32,992 bases of DNA from an uncultured bacterium (GCA_903894955.1 CAITSA010000009.1:1-32992), one strand, 5' to 3'; counted from the stretch's first letter, positions 17,718 through 26,145 are shown. A program made the numbers and translations. The notes: generated by a model not told the origin, from the sequence alone.

Positions 17718-18206
17718 TTATTTAAGTTCTAAAATTCTTTGCCCGTTTTCTTTATGTGAAATGTAAATAAATTTAGCATCTAAGGGAATAACTTTTTTTA
17801 CATTTTCTGGCCATTCAATGAAAACCAGGTTTTCTTTATTTTTAATAATTTCTTCCCAACCTAAATGCATCAATTCTTTATAATTTTCTAAACGATAAGC
17901 ATCAAAGTGGAACAAAAATTTATAATTAATATTTTTTAGAGGACCTGCCCCGTACCGAGCTTGCTCTGGTACGGGGTATTTTTTCATAATGACAAAAGTC
18001 GGGCTAGTGACATGGTGTTTTATTCCAAGATGTTTTGCCACCGCTTGAGTAAAAAGAGTCTTCCCAGCACCCAAATCTCCAGACAAAGCAATCACTAAAG
18101 CTCCCTTACTTTTATTTTTTTCCTTTAAAATTTTATCAAAAAATATTCTGGCGATTTCAGTAGTTTCTTTAGTATTCTTTGAAACTTTCACCATATTCTT
18201 TTTCAT
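17718..18206 (-). CDS. tsaE: tRNA threonylcarbamoyladenosine biosynthesis ATPase
   Basis: ALSGDLGAGKTLFTQAVAKHLGI; TSPTFVIMKKY; HFDAYRLENYKEL; FIEWPENV. Confidence 0.95.
   Translation of the reverse strand: MKKNMVKVSKNTKETTEIARIFFDKILKEKNKSKGALVIALSGDLGAGKTLFTQAVAKHLGIKHHVTSPTFVIMKKYPVPEQARYGAGPLKNINYKFLFHFDAYRLENYKELMHLGWEEIIKNKENLVFIEWPENVKKVIPLDAKFIYISHKENGQRILELK
17943..17978. repeat. Long palindromic element inside tsaE (CCCCGTACC-GAGC-tt-GCTC-t-GGTACGGGG), encoding PVPEQARYGAGP
   Basis: Hairpin of about 13 bp; interrupts the TFVIMKKY…YKFLFHFDAYRL segment in frame. Confidence 0.75.
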
Positions 18207-18244
18207 ATTTTTATATTATCATATCTTCGTGTATAATGGTCTCT

Positions 18245-18640
18245 ATGTTGATAAAAAAATTTGTAGACTTTTTTGATAAAACAGAAGATAAAATTAGAAC
18301 AAAGTTAAGTCATTACCCTATTCTTTATGCATTTATTGGAGGTACCGGCATAGTGCTTTTTTGGCGTGGAGTCTGGCACACAGCTGATGATATGGGTGTA
18401 GGAAGTATCATCTCTCTTATTATTGGAGTTTTTATTCTTATTGTGGTTGGTTTGTTTGTCACCGAATTTCTTGGAAATCGTCTCATTGTTACCGGACTGG
18501 TTGGTGAGACAAAAATCTCGGAAAAAGAAGAGGGTGAGATAGAGACAGAAGAAACTCAGCTTAAAAATTTACAAAATACTTTAAGTAGGCTAGAAAAAAA
18601 ACTAGACCATATTGATGAAGAAGTGGAAGAAAAAAAATAA
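18245..18640 (+). CDS. Small membrane protein with C-terminal coiled coil, unknown function
   Basis: Two TM segments; FFDKTEDKIRTKLSHYPILYAFIGGTGIVLFWRGVWHTADDMG; TATAAT 7 nt upstream of ATG 18245 (alternative ATG 18236). Confidence 0.75.
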   Translation: MLIKKFVDFFDKTEDKIRTKLSHYPILYAFIGGTGIVLFWRGVWHTADDMGVGSIISLIIGVFILIVVGLFVTEFLGNRLIVTGLVGETKISEKEEGEIETEETQLKNLQNTLSRLEKKLDHIDEEVEEKK

Positions 18641-18656
18641 ATGGTGTTAGATTTAT

Positions 18657-19148
18657 TCAATTTATTTCCAGAAACTTTTTTTCTATATCTTTATAATGAT
18701 GAAGTAAAAAATGACAATTATGACACAGCCAAGATAAATTTGAGATAGAACTATTTTTTTTATTATGATCCATATGATGAACAGCTAAAACTCTTGCATC
18801 TTTAGTTTTACATAATCTGCAAATTTTTGGAACTTTGCATCTAAACATTATACTTCTGTATGAATGCTTGCCATCTTTCCAGTTAGCATGTAGTGGTCCA
18901 ACAAAGACAGAATTTCTCCATTTTGTTTGGCAAGATTTTGTACAAAAATATGTTTTACTCTTAGAGACACGTAATGCTTTTTTTGTTTTATAAACTTCTT
19001 TACCGCAAGAGTGACATTTCACAAATTTGCCTGTTCTACTACCAATACGCATACATTTTTTTGAACAATATTTTGCGTACCCAATTTTTATATGATAGGG
19101 TTTTCCATAAAATTCTTTTGAACAAATTTTACATTCAATAATAGGCAT
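18657..19148 (-). CDS. Free-standing HNH endonuclease with zinc-finger-like N-terminus
   Basis: CKICSKEFYGKPYHIKIGYAKYCSKKC, CHSCGKEVYKTKKALRVSKSKTYFCTKSCQTKWR, VLAVHHMDHNKKNSSISNLSWLCHNCHFLLHH. Confidence 0.88.
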   Translation of the reverse strand: MPIIECKICSKEFYGKPYHIKIGYAKYCSKKCMRIGSRTGKFVKCHSCGKEVYKTKKALRVSKSKTYFCTKSCQTKWRNSVFVGPLHANWKDGKHSYRSIMFRCKVPKICRLCKTKDARVLAVHHMDHNKKNSSISNLSWLCHNCHFLLHHYKDIEKKFLEIN

Positions 19149-19241
19149 TCTTTAGTTTTAACAAGAAAAATATTCCCTGTAAAGTGAACGACTTGTGGAT
19201 AAAATCCAGAAACTATATTATAAACCTATCAAACTTAATTG

Positions 19242-19313
19242 GGTGCCTATTCGGTTATGCTCCGAATCTAAAAGCTCCACAAGCTTTTGTGCTACTATTA
19301 CACCATAGGCACC
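19242..19313 (-). tRNA. tRNA-His (GUG) with unusual T-loop
   Basis: Minus strand GGTGCCTATGGTGTAATAGTAGCACAAAAGCTTGTGGAGCTTTTAGATTCGGAGCATAACCGAATAGGCACC; 8-bp acceptor incl. G-1:C73, anticodon loop TTGTGGA; CCA not encoded. Confidence 0.8.
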
Positions 19314-19354
19314 ATGTAATAGTATTTATACCAAAAAAAGTAGAGAAATGCCAC

Positions 19355-19579
19355 TTAAAAAAATTTTTTAATTTTTAAGAGATTATAAATAGCAAATAAA
19401 GTAAAAATAATTTGCAAAACTATAAAAAGAGTATCTTTAATGTGAATACTGTAAACTTCCAAACAACAACCGCCAACTATGTAGAGAACATCTTCATATT
19501 TTCTGTTTTTTAACAACAAGCCAACAGAAATCAAAATAAGTCCAATAGCCCCTATTAATTTAAAAATATTTATATCCAT
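19355..19579 (-). CDS. Small membrane protein of unknown function
   Basis: MDINIFKLIGAIGLILISVGLLLKNRKYEDVLYIVGG…; the longer ORF start lies inside tRNA-Leu so the internal M is preferred. Confidence 0.6.
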   Translation of the reverse strand: MDINIFKLIGAIGLILISVGLLLKNRKYEDVLYIVGGCCLEVYSIHIKDTLFIVLQIIFTLFAIYNLLKIKKFF

Positions 19580-19591
19580 AAATTTACTTTG

Positions 19592-19675
19592 TGCGCAGGA
19601 GAGGATTCGCACCTCCACGCCCTTAACGGGCACCAACACCTCAAGCTGGCGAGTCTACTGTTTCTCCACCTGCGC
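19592..19675 (-). tRNA. tRNA-Leu (GAG)
   Basis: GCGCAGG…CCTGCGC acceptor, anticodon arm CCAGC-TTGAGGT-GTTGG, long variable arm, T-arm GGAGG-TGCGAAT-CCTCT; no encoded CCA. Confidence 0.9.
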
Positions 19676-20344
19676 ATATAATTTTTGCTGTTTCCCCTCT
19701 ATAACTAAAGCTTTTTCTATTTTTAAACGTTTCCGGGATAAACAAACTACCTCAGGATTGTAATACATTTTTTTAATAACTTCTAGTGCTTCTCGTTTAG
19801 CAAACTTAAGTTGAAAAAAGGAATTATTAGTAGACATTGTAATATGACCAGCAATATTTGCTCTAAGTTGAATAACTTTTCTTAGCCAAAGAATATGTTT
19901 TTTACTTGCAGAAGCAAATACAACATAAAACATATGACTTGAACGCCATCTTGGGTCCCAATAGGAATAGAAACAACCATCTCCGTCAAAACAGCCCCGT
20001 AAAAAATCAAAAAAATATTTATCTGGTATCACCAATTTACCCATAGTTAATGATTTTCTTGGAGTTAATCCAACAGACAAAAGAAAATCATAAAAAATTC
20101 TATTTTTAAATTGAATTCTCAAATGTTTATCTCCATTACTGTTCCATTTATTACTTATCTTAAAATCGACTCCAAGGCATTTAGAAAAATTTAATAATTG
20201 CTCTCTATCTTTAGAAGTCAAATCAATCAATAAGCCATCACTAGACAAACATCCGTCTGTAGTAATTAAGCCAATTGCATAAGCTAAATTTGCATTCCAT
20301 TTTTCATTTATGATTCTTTTCGGTTTTGGTCCCCTCTTTCTCAT
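19655..20344 (-). CDS. LAGLIDADG-family homing endonuclease, free-standing
   Basis: LAYAIGLITTDGCL and FFDFLRGCFDGDGCF motifs; stop codon lies inside tRNA-Leu. Confidence 0.88.
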   Translation of the reverse strand: MRKRGPKPKRIINEKWNANLAYAIGLITTDGCLSSDGLLIDLTSKDREQLLNFSKCLGVDFKISNKWNSNGDKHLRIQFKNRIFYDFLLSVGLTPRKSLTMGKLVIPDKYFFDFLRGCFDGDGCFYSYWDPRWRSSHMFYVVFASASKKHILWLRKVIQLRANIAGHITMSTNNSFFQLKFAKREALEVIKKMYYNPEVVCLSRKRLKIEKALVIEGKQQKLYAQVEKQ

Positions 20345-20396
20345 CCTCAGATTATATCACCTCAAGGTAGTAGCGTCTACTAATTATTACTAAAAC

Positions 20397-20421
20397 AAAA
20401 ACCCCATAAAATGGGGTTTTT
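20397..20421 (-). terminator. Rho-independent terminator downstream of rplS
   Basis: AAAACCCCATAAAATGGGGTTTTTG. Confidence 0.85.
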
Positions 20422-20432
20422 GTTTTTTAAAT

Positions 20433-20861
20433 TTATTCGGCAACTTTTTCTACTACTTCTGTTGCTTCCGCCACGGCGGATAAATCTTCTTGATTAGTGA
20501 CTGAACGCATTTTTTTACGAACATCTTTAATAGCTTTAGTACGAATATAATAAAGCTTGGATCTACGAGCATGAGATTTTTTAGTTATTTCAATTTTGCC
20601 TATCATTGGAGAATATAATGGAAAAATTCTTTCCACTCCCACTCCCGAAGCGATTTTTCTAACAGTAAAAGTAGCACCTACTTCCGTCCCGTGTTTCCTT
20701 GCGAGAACAATCCCCTCAAAAGCCTGAAAACGAAATTTGCCTTTTTCATCTAGAATCTTTGAAGAAACAGAAACTGTATCCCCAGCCTTAAAATTAAGCT
20801 TCTTTCGTTCCTCAATATCTACTGGACTAAATTTTATTTTATTAATTTTATTTCCTGCCAT
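20433..20861 (-). CDS. rplS: 50S ribosomal protein L19
   Basis: FKAGDTVSVSSKILDEKGKFRFQAFEGIVLARKHGTEVGATFTVRKIASGVGVERIFPLYSPMIGKIE. Confidence 0.97.
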   Translation of the reverse strand: MAGNKINKIKFSPVDIEERKKLNFKAGDTVSVSSKILDEKGKFRFQAFEGIVLARKHGTEVGATFTVRKIASGVGVERIFPLYSPMIGKIEITKKSHARRSKLYYIRTKAIKDVRKKMRSVTNQEDLSAVAEATEVVEKVAE

Positions 20862-20902
20862 AGTGGATTTAATCTAACATAAACCTTTTATCTTTGCAAT
20901 TT

Positions 20903-22606
20903 TTACAAAAATTCATCTTGATAACATTTTACACAATAAACTATTCTAGGGTCTTCCGGTGCATAAGGCGTATAAATGTCGATACCACATTTCATGCAAA
21001 TTCTATTATATAGTTTAGGTTTAGTCATTCTCTCAAACCTTTTATTTTCTCGACATTTTGGACATTTTCGAGGAAGAGGTAGATTCATCTTTTTCAAAAG
21101 ATCAAATTCCAATCTCACAATTTTATATTTTCTTTTGCAAGAAATGCATGAAATTATTTCTTTTAAGATTGAATCATCTACCTCCTTGATGGTTTCTGGT
21201 AAATCTTCTCCAGCCATAGTTGCTTCATTCTGTTGTTCCACTTCTTCGTTCCAAGCATAGCCAAAAGCTAGTGCTTCTTCTTTGGTCTTTGGAAAAAATT
21301 TATAAGCGGTCGAATTATTATAAGCAAATTTACTAAAACCAGACTGAAAGAATTCCCCGTATTTCCATATTCTTCCTCTTTCATCTATATATGGATTATC
21401 TTTCATGTCAACAATAATTTTTTCTTTCAAAACTTTGTATTCTTCTTTAGAATATTCTTTATTTAAGATACAATAATTTTTACGTTTTAAACTGACACAA
21501 CCAAAATTATTTTTTACTGCTATACACCAAAAAGAATATTCTGTATTTATAACATCGTTAAAACAATACATTGAAAATTTCACATTATTTACATTAACCC
21601 CAACATTTGCTGATTCATAAATAAGTTCCGCATTATTGCCCCAACCGGAATAATCCATACAATCTTTTGCGGGTGCAACCGTTATAAATTGGCACCATTT
21701 ACAGTTTTCTGCACCATTTGCAATATACATTTCTTTCGAATTTTTTGACGTATACACATGTTCACCCGTCACATTTAAATTTAAAGAATGCCCGTTATAT
21801 TCTCTATACGGTTTAGTCATCCAAAATTCACGAGTCTTTTTTCCAAATTCATGTAATTTTGTCCAGAAATCTAACCCAAGTTCTTTCAATTTTTTCTCAT
21901 ATTCCTCCTTCCCATATTTAATGTTAAAAATATAGTTTGAAGCTCCACGAAGGTTCACGCACCCAATACAATTAGTACAACCGTAACAATTTCGAGAAAA
22001 CCATACGTCTACACAAGTATCACATTCATCTGAAAAAAAAGTCTTGTAATTTTTAGTAAAACCGATAGATTCATAGCATAGTTCAGAATTAAATCCTCGT
22101 ATGCAATCTGCACTATATTTTAAACCATTTAAAAAAGAAGAAAGATATACACTTTCACAATAATCTGCCCAAGTCGCGAGAACACAATTTTTAGAAAAAC
22201 CAATGGAATTACTATATTCACAATTTTTATTGTTTAAATAACCTGTTTCTAGGGCTGGATATGGAGTCTTTGCGGATAATTCTTTTACTTGAGCTAGAAA
22301 TGGTTGCTTTGGATTATAATCCAAAGCATGCTCTGTTCCATCCCAATCATCTGCCCACCAACACGGCTGACAATAAACGATAATTTTCTGCGAAGGTGGA
22401 TACATAGAAAGTGTACGCTTACCACATTTATCGCAATTACGATAAAAGAGATACCAACTATTTTGACATGCTATACGACGAATCATCCGACACTCCGGGC
22501 ACCATGTTGGTGGAGGCACCTTTATTTTTTCATAAAAATTAAAGTCCTCCGACTCGACAGTGAAGTCTTTTTGGCAATTTTTACAATTCTTGATTTCAGC
22601 TTCCAT
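20903..22606 (-). CDS. Cys-rich protein with duplicated zinc-ribbon pairs at both termini, unknown function
   Basis: N-term CKNC…CPEC + CDKC…CQPC; C-term CISC…CPKC + CMKC…CVKC; Cys/aromatic-rich centre. Confidence 0.85.
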   Translation of the reverse strand: MEAEIKNCKNCQKDFTVESEDFNFYEKIKVPPPTWCPECRMIRRIACQNSWYLFYRNCDKCGKRTLSMYPPSQKIIVYCQPCWWADDWDGTEHALDYNPKQPFLAQVKELSAKTPYPALETGYLNNKNCEYSNSIGFSKNCVLATWADYCESVYLSSFLNGLKYSADCIRGFNSELCYESIGFTKNYKTFFSDECDTCVDVWFSRNCYGCTNCIGCVNLRGASNYIFNIKYGKEEYEKKLKELGLDFWTKLHEFGKKTREFWMTKPYREYNGHSLNLNVTGEHVYTSKNSKEMYIANGAENCKWCQFITVAPAKDCMDYSGWGNNAELIYESANVGVNVNNVKFSMYCFNDVINTEYSFWCIAVKNNFGCVSLKRKNYCILNKEYSKEEYKVLKEKIIVDMKDNPYIDERGRIWKYGEFFQSGFSKFAYNNSTAYKFFPKTKEEALAFGYAWNEEVEQQNEATMAGEDLPETIKEVDDSILKEIISCISCKRKYKIVRLEFDLLKKMNLPLPRKCPKCRENKRFERMTKPKLYNRICMKCGIDIYTPYAPEDPRIVYCVKCYQDEFL

Positions 22607-22610
22607 TTTA

Positions 22611-23354
22611 TTATTTTACCACTTCCTTAAATTCTTTTGGTATAACTGACTCAACTTTTACACTTTCCCCTTTCAAGTTTCCTGTCTGCGCAGGCAGGTT
22701 AAATTCTATGGATTTGGCATGAAGGGCTAAACGTTTTAAGCCTTTTGGACATGGATTATTCGGATTATAAAGCGAATCACACACCACTGGATGATTTAAA
22801 TATTTCAAATGCACCCGAATCTGGTGGGTCCGGCCAGTTTTGGGTCTAACTTCTAAATACGTAAATTTATTATGTAAAAATTGAAATCTTTTTAAAACTT
22901 TATATTCAGTAATTGCTTCACGCATTTCTCCACGCGCTCCTCGTCCGGATAAGTATCGACGAAAATCTTTAGGACTTCGTCCAATTGGTTTATTGATCAC
23001 CCCACGATCATTTTTTACCCAACCATTCACAATGGCAACATAATTTTTTTTTACTTCTCGGTCTTGGAATTGTTTCTTGAGAAATTCGTATGCTTTTTTA
23101 TTTTTTGCTAAAAGCAAAACTCCGGATGTATCTTTGTCTAATCTATGCACAATGCCTGGTCTTTTTATTTCTATTTTTTCTCCTTTGTTTTCCAAGAACA
23201 TTGGTTCTCCTATATTTTTCATTTTTGGATAATTTTTAAGCACCCAATCAGTAATAGTCTTTTCCTTGGTCCTACCATCCGGATGCACCGAAATACCAGA
23301 CGGCTTGTCTATGGCTAAAATATTAGAATCTTCATATAAGACTTTTATTGTCAT
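22611..23354 (-). CDS. RluA-family pseudouridine synthase
   Basis: ILAIDKPSGISVHPDGRT, IVHRLDKDTSGVLLLAKN, VRPKTGRTHQIRVHLKYLNHPVVCDSLY. Confidence 0.96.
   Translation of the reverse strand: MTIKVLYEDSNILAIDKPSGISVHPDGRTKEKTITDWVLKNYPKMKNIGEPMFLENKGEKIEIKRPGIVHRLDKDTSGVLLLAKNKKAYEFLKKQFQDREVKKNYVAIVNGWVKNDRGVINKPIGRSPKDFRRYLSGRGARGEMREAITEYKVLKRFQFLHNKFTYLEVRPKTGRTHQIRVHLKYLNHPVVCDSLYNPNNPCPKGLKRLALHAKSIEFNLPAQTGNLKGESVKVESVIPKEFKEVVK
22681..22698. repeat. Palindromic repeat CCTGTCTGCGCAGGCAGG inside the RluA-family gene (encodes LPAQTG)
   Basis: Identical to 17401-17418; in frame. Confidence 0.85.
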
Positions 23355-23440
23355 TTGGTCGCAAATATTTTTCTACTGAAAAATTTCGCAACCCGCTCCT
23401 CACGCCGTCGCGCTGCGGACTCACAAAACTTTCAGTTTTG

Positions 23441-23512
23441 TGCCCTTGGTAGGAATCGAACCTACATCAAAGCCTTAGAAGAGCTTCGTTCTATCCATTG
23501 AACTACAAGGGC
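23441..23512 (-). tRNA. tRNA-Arg (UCU)
   Basis: GCCCTTG…CAAGGGC acceptor, anticodon loop CTTCTAA, T-arm GTAGG-TTCGATT-CCTAC. Confidence 0.95.
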
Positions 23513-23526
23513 AAAATGGATACATG

Positions 23527-23599
23527 TGCGCGGTAAGGGACTCGAACCCCTGACCTTCCCGGTGTAAACGGGTTGCTCTACCAACTGAGCTAACCGCGC
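23527..23599 (-). tRNA. tRNA-Val (UAC)
   Basis: GCGCGGTTAGCTCAGTTGGTAGAGC…loop with TAC…GGGGTTCGAGTCCC. Confidence 0.95.
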
Positions 23600-23637
23600 A
23601 AAAAAATTCTGTGTAGAACCTATTTAAATTACCATTT

Positions 23638-23946
23638 TTACAGCGAAGGGTCAACGACAGGTGAAATAGAATTTAATATTTGCTGTGAATTATTTTCTCT
23701 TTCAGAAAAAATATTTAATACTTTTTCAATACGATTTTGGTTAACTAAAGGAAGTTGCCCATTGTCATTGGTGGATGACAAAACAGGTTCTTCGTTCATT
23801 TGGATAAAAAGACGATAGTTGAAAATAAAAGAGAAGAGAATGATGACTATGGCAATAGTAAAAACAATTATCCAACAAAGATTCGAGTGAAAAATAAAAT
23901 CTTTTTTCTTAAAACTATTTTCTTTTTTAAAAAAATCTATTTTCAT
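23638..23946 (-). CDS. Small single-TM protein at the end of a pilMNO-like locus
   Basis: Overlaps the PilO-like CDS by 4 nt; one TM segment. Confidence 0.55.
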   Translation of the reverse strand: MKIDFFKKENSFKKKDFIFHSNLCWIIVFTIAIVIILFSFIFNYRLFIQMNEEPVLSSTNDNGQLPLVNQNRIEKVLNIFSERENNSQQILNSISPVVDPSL

Positions 23947-24482
23947 GAAATAAAACTTAAAAGTTGTATTTTAAAAACTGCTTCCCAGCTTGCATTTTTA
24001 ACATTTTTATCTGATGTAACTGGCGATGAAAGTCTGTGTATATCCATCGAAGCAAAATCAAGCACATATGGAGAATTTTCTAATAGGGTTAAAAATTTAT
24101 AAATTGCTTCAAATCTACCAGATGCTTTTAAGTTAACTATTAATCCTGAGTTGTCTACCTTGGTATCCACTGAATCAATTTGAGAAGAAACGCCAGCTTC
24201 CTTTGCCAATTTTTCAATCATATTTAAAAATGGAACAACGTCAGAACTCTTAATAAAATGACTCTCGAGTAAAGTCCTGTCTGGAACAATTTTTTGAAGG
24301 ACTCGATCTAGAGAAGCAATATCGTCACGTCGACGCGCCTCCGTTTGCAAGCTTATAGTACTTTGTTGTGTTTTTTGATTATTGTCATTTATTTTTTGAT
24401 ATAAAAATATAAAAGCAAAGGAACCCAATAACAAAACTGCTACAGAAATAAAAAGTAAGGTTTTTTGAAAGTTGTTTTTCAT
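23943..24482 (-). CDS. PilO-like type IV pilus assembly protein
   Basis: N-terminal TM, coiled coil, VVPFLNMIEKLAKEAGVSSQIDSVDTKVD…LKASGRFEAIYKFLTLLENSPYVLDF. Confidence 0.75.
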   Translation of the reverse strand: MKNNFQKTLLFISVAVLLLGSFAFIFLYQKINDNNQKTQQSTISLQTEARRRDDIASLDRVLQKIVPDRTLLESHFIKSSDVVPFLNMIEKLAKEAGVSSQIDSVDTKVDNSGLIVNLKASGRFEAIYKFLTLLENSPYVLDFASMDIHRLSSPVTSDKNVKNASWEAVFKIQLLSFIS

Positions 24483-24499
24483 AATTTTATTCTATCATC

Positions 24500-25042
24500 T
24501 TACGAAGGATTTAAACTTAAATAAAAATCGATGTTGGATCCTTTCACAAAATTTGAAATTGGCAAAACAACATTTTTAAAATTCGGGCTATCCTCTAGCG
24601 CCTGACGAAATAAAAGCAAAACCTCACGAGAAGGAGCTATCCCAGTAAGGTTAATGGTTCTACCTTTTGTCCCATTATTTTCATATAAAATTTGAGTGAT
24701 TTTAATATCAGACATTTTGTTAAGAAGAATAGCGTTAATTACCTTCGTAGAAAGGAGAAATTTATTTACTTCAAACTTTTCAACTAAAGTAAGTTTGGTA
24801 TCCATATCTTTAATCGAAGCTAGTGACTCTTGTCCTAAAATAGGTAATGGTTCTAACTTTTGGTTTTCTAATTTGGTGCTAATTAAAGAATATTTCATGG
24901 AAGTAATAAAATACGATGGCAAAATAGAAATAAAAGCGACTATGATACAAAAATCAAACATCACTATAAAAAAAATAGTAAGTCTAAGGTAAAAATCTAT
25001 AACCATCTTCTTCTTTTCTTCTTTTGGAATTAGATTAATCAT
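24500..25042 (-). CDS. PilN-like type IV pilus assembly protein
   Basis: MINLIPKEEKKKM start followed by TM; INLTGIAPSREVLLLFRQALEDSPNFKNVVLP. Confidence 0.8.
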   Translation of the reverse strand: MINLIPKEEKKKMVIDFYLRLTIFFIVMFDFCIIVAFISILPSYFITSMKYSLISTKLENQKLEPLPILGQESLASIKDMDTKLTLVEKFEVNKFLLSTKVINAILLNKMSDIKITQILYENNGTKGRTINLTGIAPSREVLLLFRQALEDSPNFKNVVLPISNFVKGSNIDFYLSLNPS

Positions 25043-25047
25043 ACAAT

Positions 25048-26145
25048 TTAATTATCTTCATTAAAATCTCCCAAGGCTAATCCTAGAGCCGTAGTAAAAG
25101 AAAGTGACTGCCCAAGGCTCATTTCTGGAATATAATTTTCCGTATTGAGTATATTAGTCCAAACATTTGCCACCTCCACAGGACTTTTCATACTGATAGA
25201 AATGTATTCCGTGAGCCCTATTAGATTAGAATCACCACCACAAAAAATTATCTTTTTAATAGGTGGATTATTTCTACCCTCTTCATCTTTGTGCGTATGC
25301 CAATATAAAAAATGTTTAACTATTTCATCACGTAAAATAGAAACACTATTTAAAAGCACTGCAAATATTTCTTTGTTGTCAGTATTACGCTCTAACCCAT
25401 ATTCTTCTTTCATTTTTTCCGCTTCGTCAAAGCTTATGTTGAAATTTTTTTGAATCATATTAGTCAACGTCACTCCTCCCAGATCAAGAGTAAAGGTAAA
25501 TACCACGATACCTCTCGAAATAATAAAAATGCCAGTTCTTTTTTTCCCAAAATCTATAATCATATAAGTATCCATATCAGTTTTTTTAATAACAGCCCTA
25601 GAAGCTGCTTGGGCTTCAAGTTCAAAAGATTTAACGGATAGCTGAGAACGTTTAAAAATTAATAAATAATTTTCAATTATATTTTTTAATATAGCCGTAA
25701 CTTGAACTTCTAGATATTGAGCATTTTCACCAATCACTTCATAATCAAAAATTGCATCTTGGGCCGAGATTGGTATATGGTCTTCGATCGCAAGCTCAAT
25801 TCCTTCTCGAACTTCTTTTAAACCTGATTTTTCTAACTTCATAGTAAAAAGGTATACTTGTTCTTCAGGTAAAGAAACTCGCACAGACTTTATCCCTTCT
25901 TCCTTTTTAAGCGTTGAGAGAATTTCCTCTATTTTTTTTGAGTCTTTAATTTTTCCAGATTCAATAACTCCAAGTGGAATGTCCCGCTCTCCATAGCGTC
26001 CAACCCTAATACCATTTTTAGTAGCAATGAGCTGTACAAATTTTAATGATTCATCTGAAATATCTAAACCAAAAGATGGCTCTGAGAGAATTTTAGGCAA
26101 AGGAAAAAATCTTAGAAAAATTCTAGTGAATGAATTACTAAACAT
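25048..26145 (-). CDS. pilM: PilM-like type IV pilus assembly ATPase
   Basis: FGLDISDESLKFVQL, YMIIDFGKKRTGIFII, FCGGDSNLIGLTEYI (actin-fold). Confidence 0.88.
   Translation of the reverse strand: MFSNSFTRIFLRFFPLPKILSEPSFGLDISDESLKFVQLIATKNGIRVGRYGERDIPLGVIESGKIKDSKKIEEILSTLKKEEGIKSVRVSLPEEQVYLFTMKLEKSGLKEVREGIELAIEDHIPISAQDAIFDYEVIGENAQYLEVQVTAILKNIIENYLLIFKRSQLSVKSFELEAQAASRAVIKKTDMDTYMIIDFGKKRTGIFIISRGIVVFTFTLDLGGVTLTNMIQKNFNISFDEAEKMKEEYGLERNTDNKEIFAVLLNSVSILRDEIVKHFLYWHTHKDEEGRNNPPIKKIIFCGGDSNLIGLTEYISISMKSPVEVANVWTNILNTENYIPEMSLGQSLSFTTALGLALGDFNEDN

Noticed and set aside
19242-19313. Plus-strand tRNA-Val(CAC)-like cloverleaf
   Set aside because: The plus-strand reading lacks a usable T-arm and has a poor spacer; the minus-strand tRNA-His reading has normal acceptor, D-arm and anticodon arm
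19184-19378. Plus-strand ORF of 64 aa
   Set aside because: Spans the minus-strand tRNA-His gene and has no recognisable protein features
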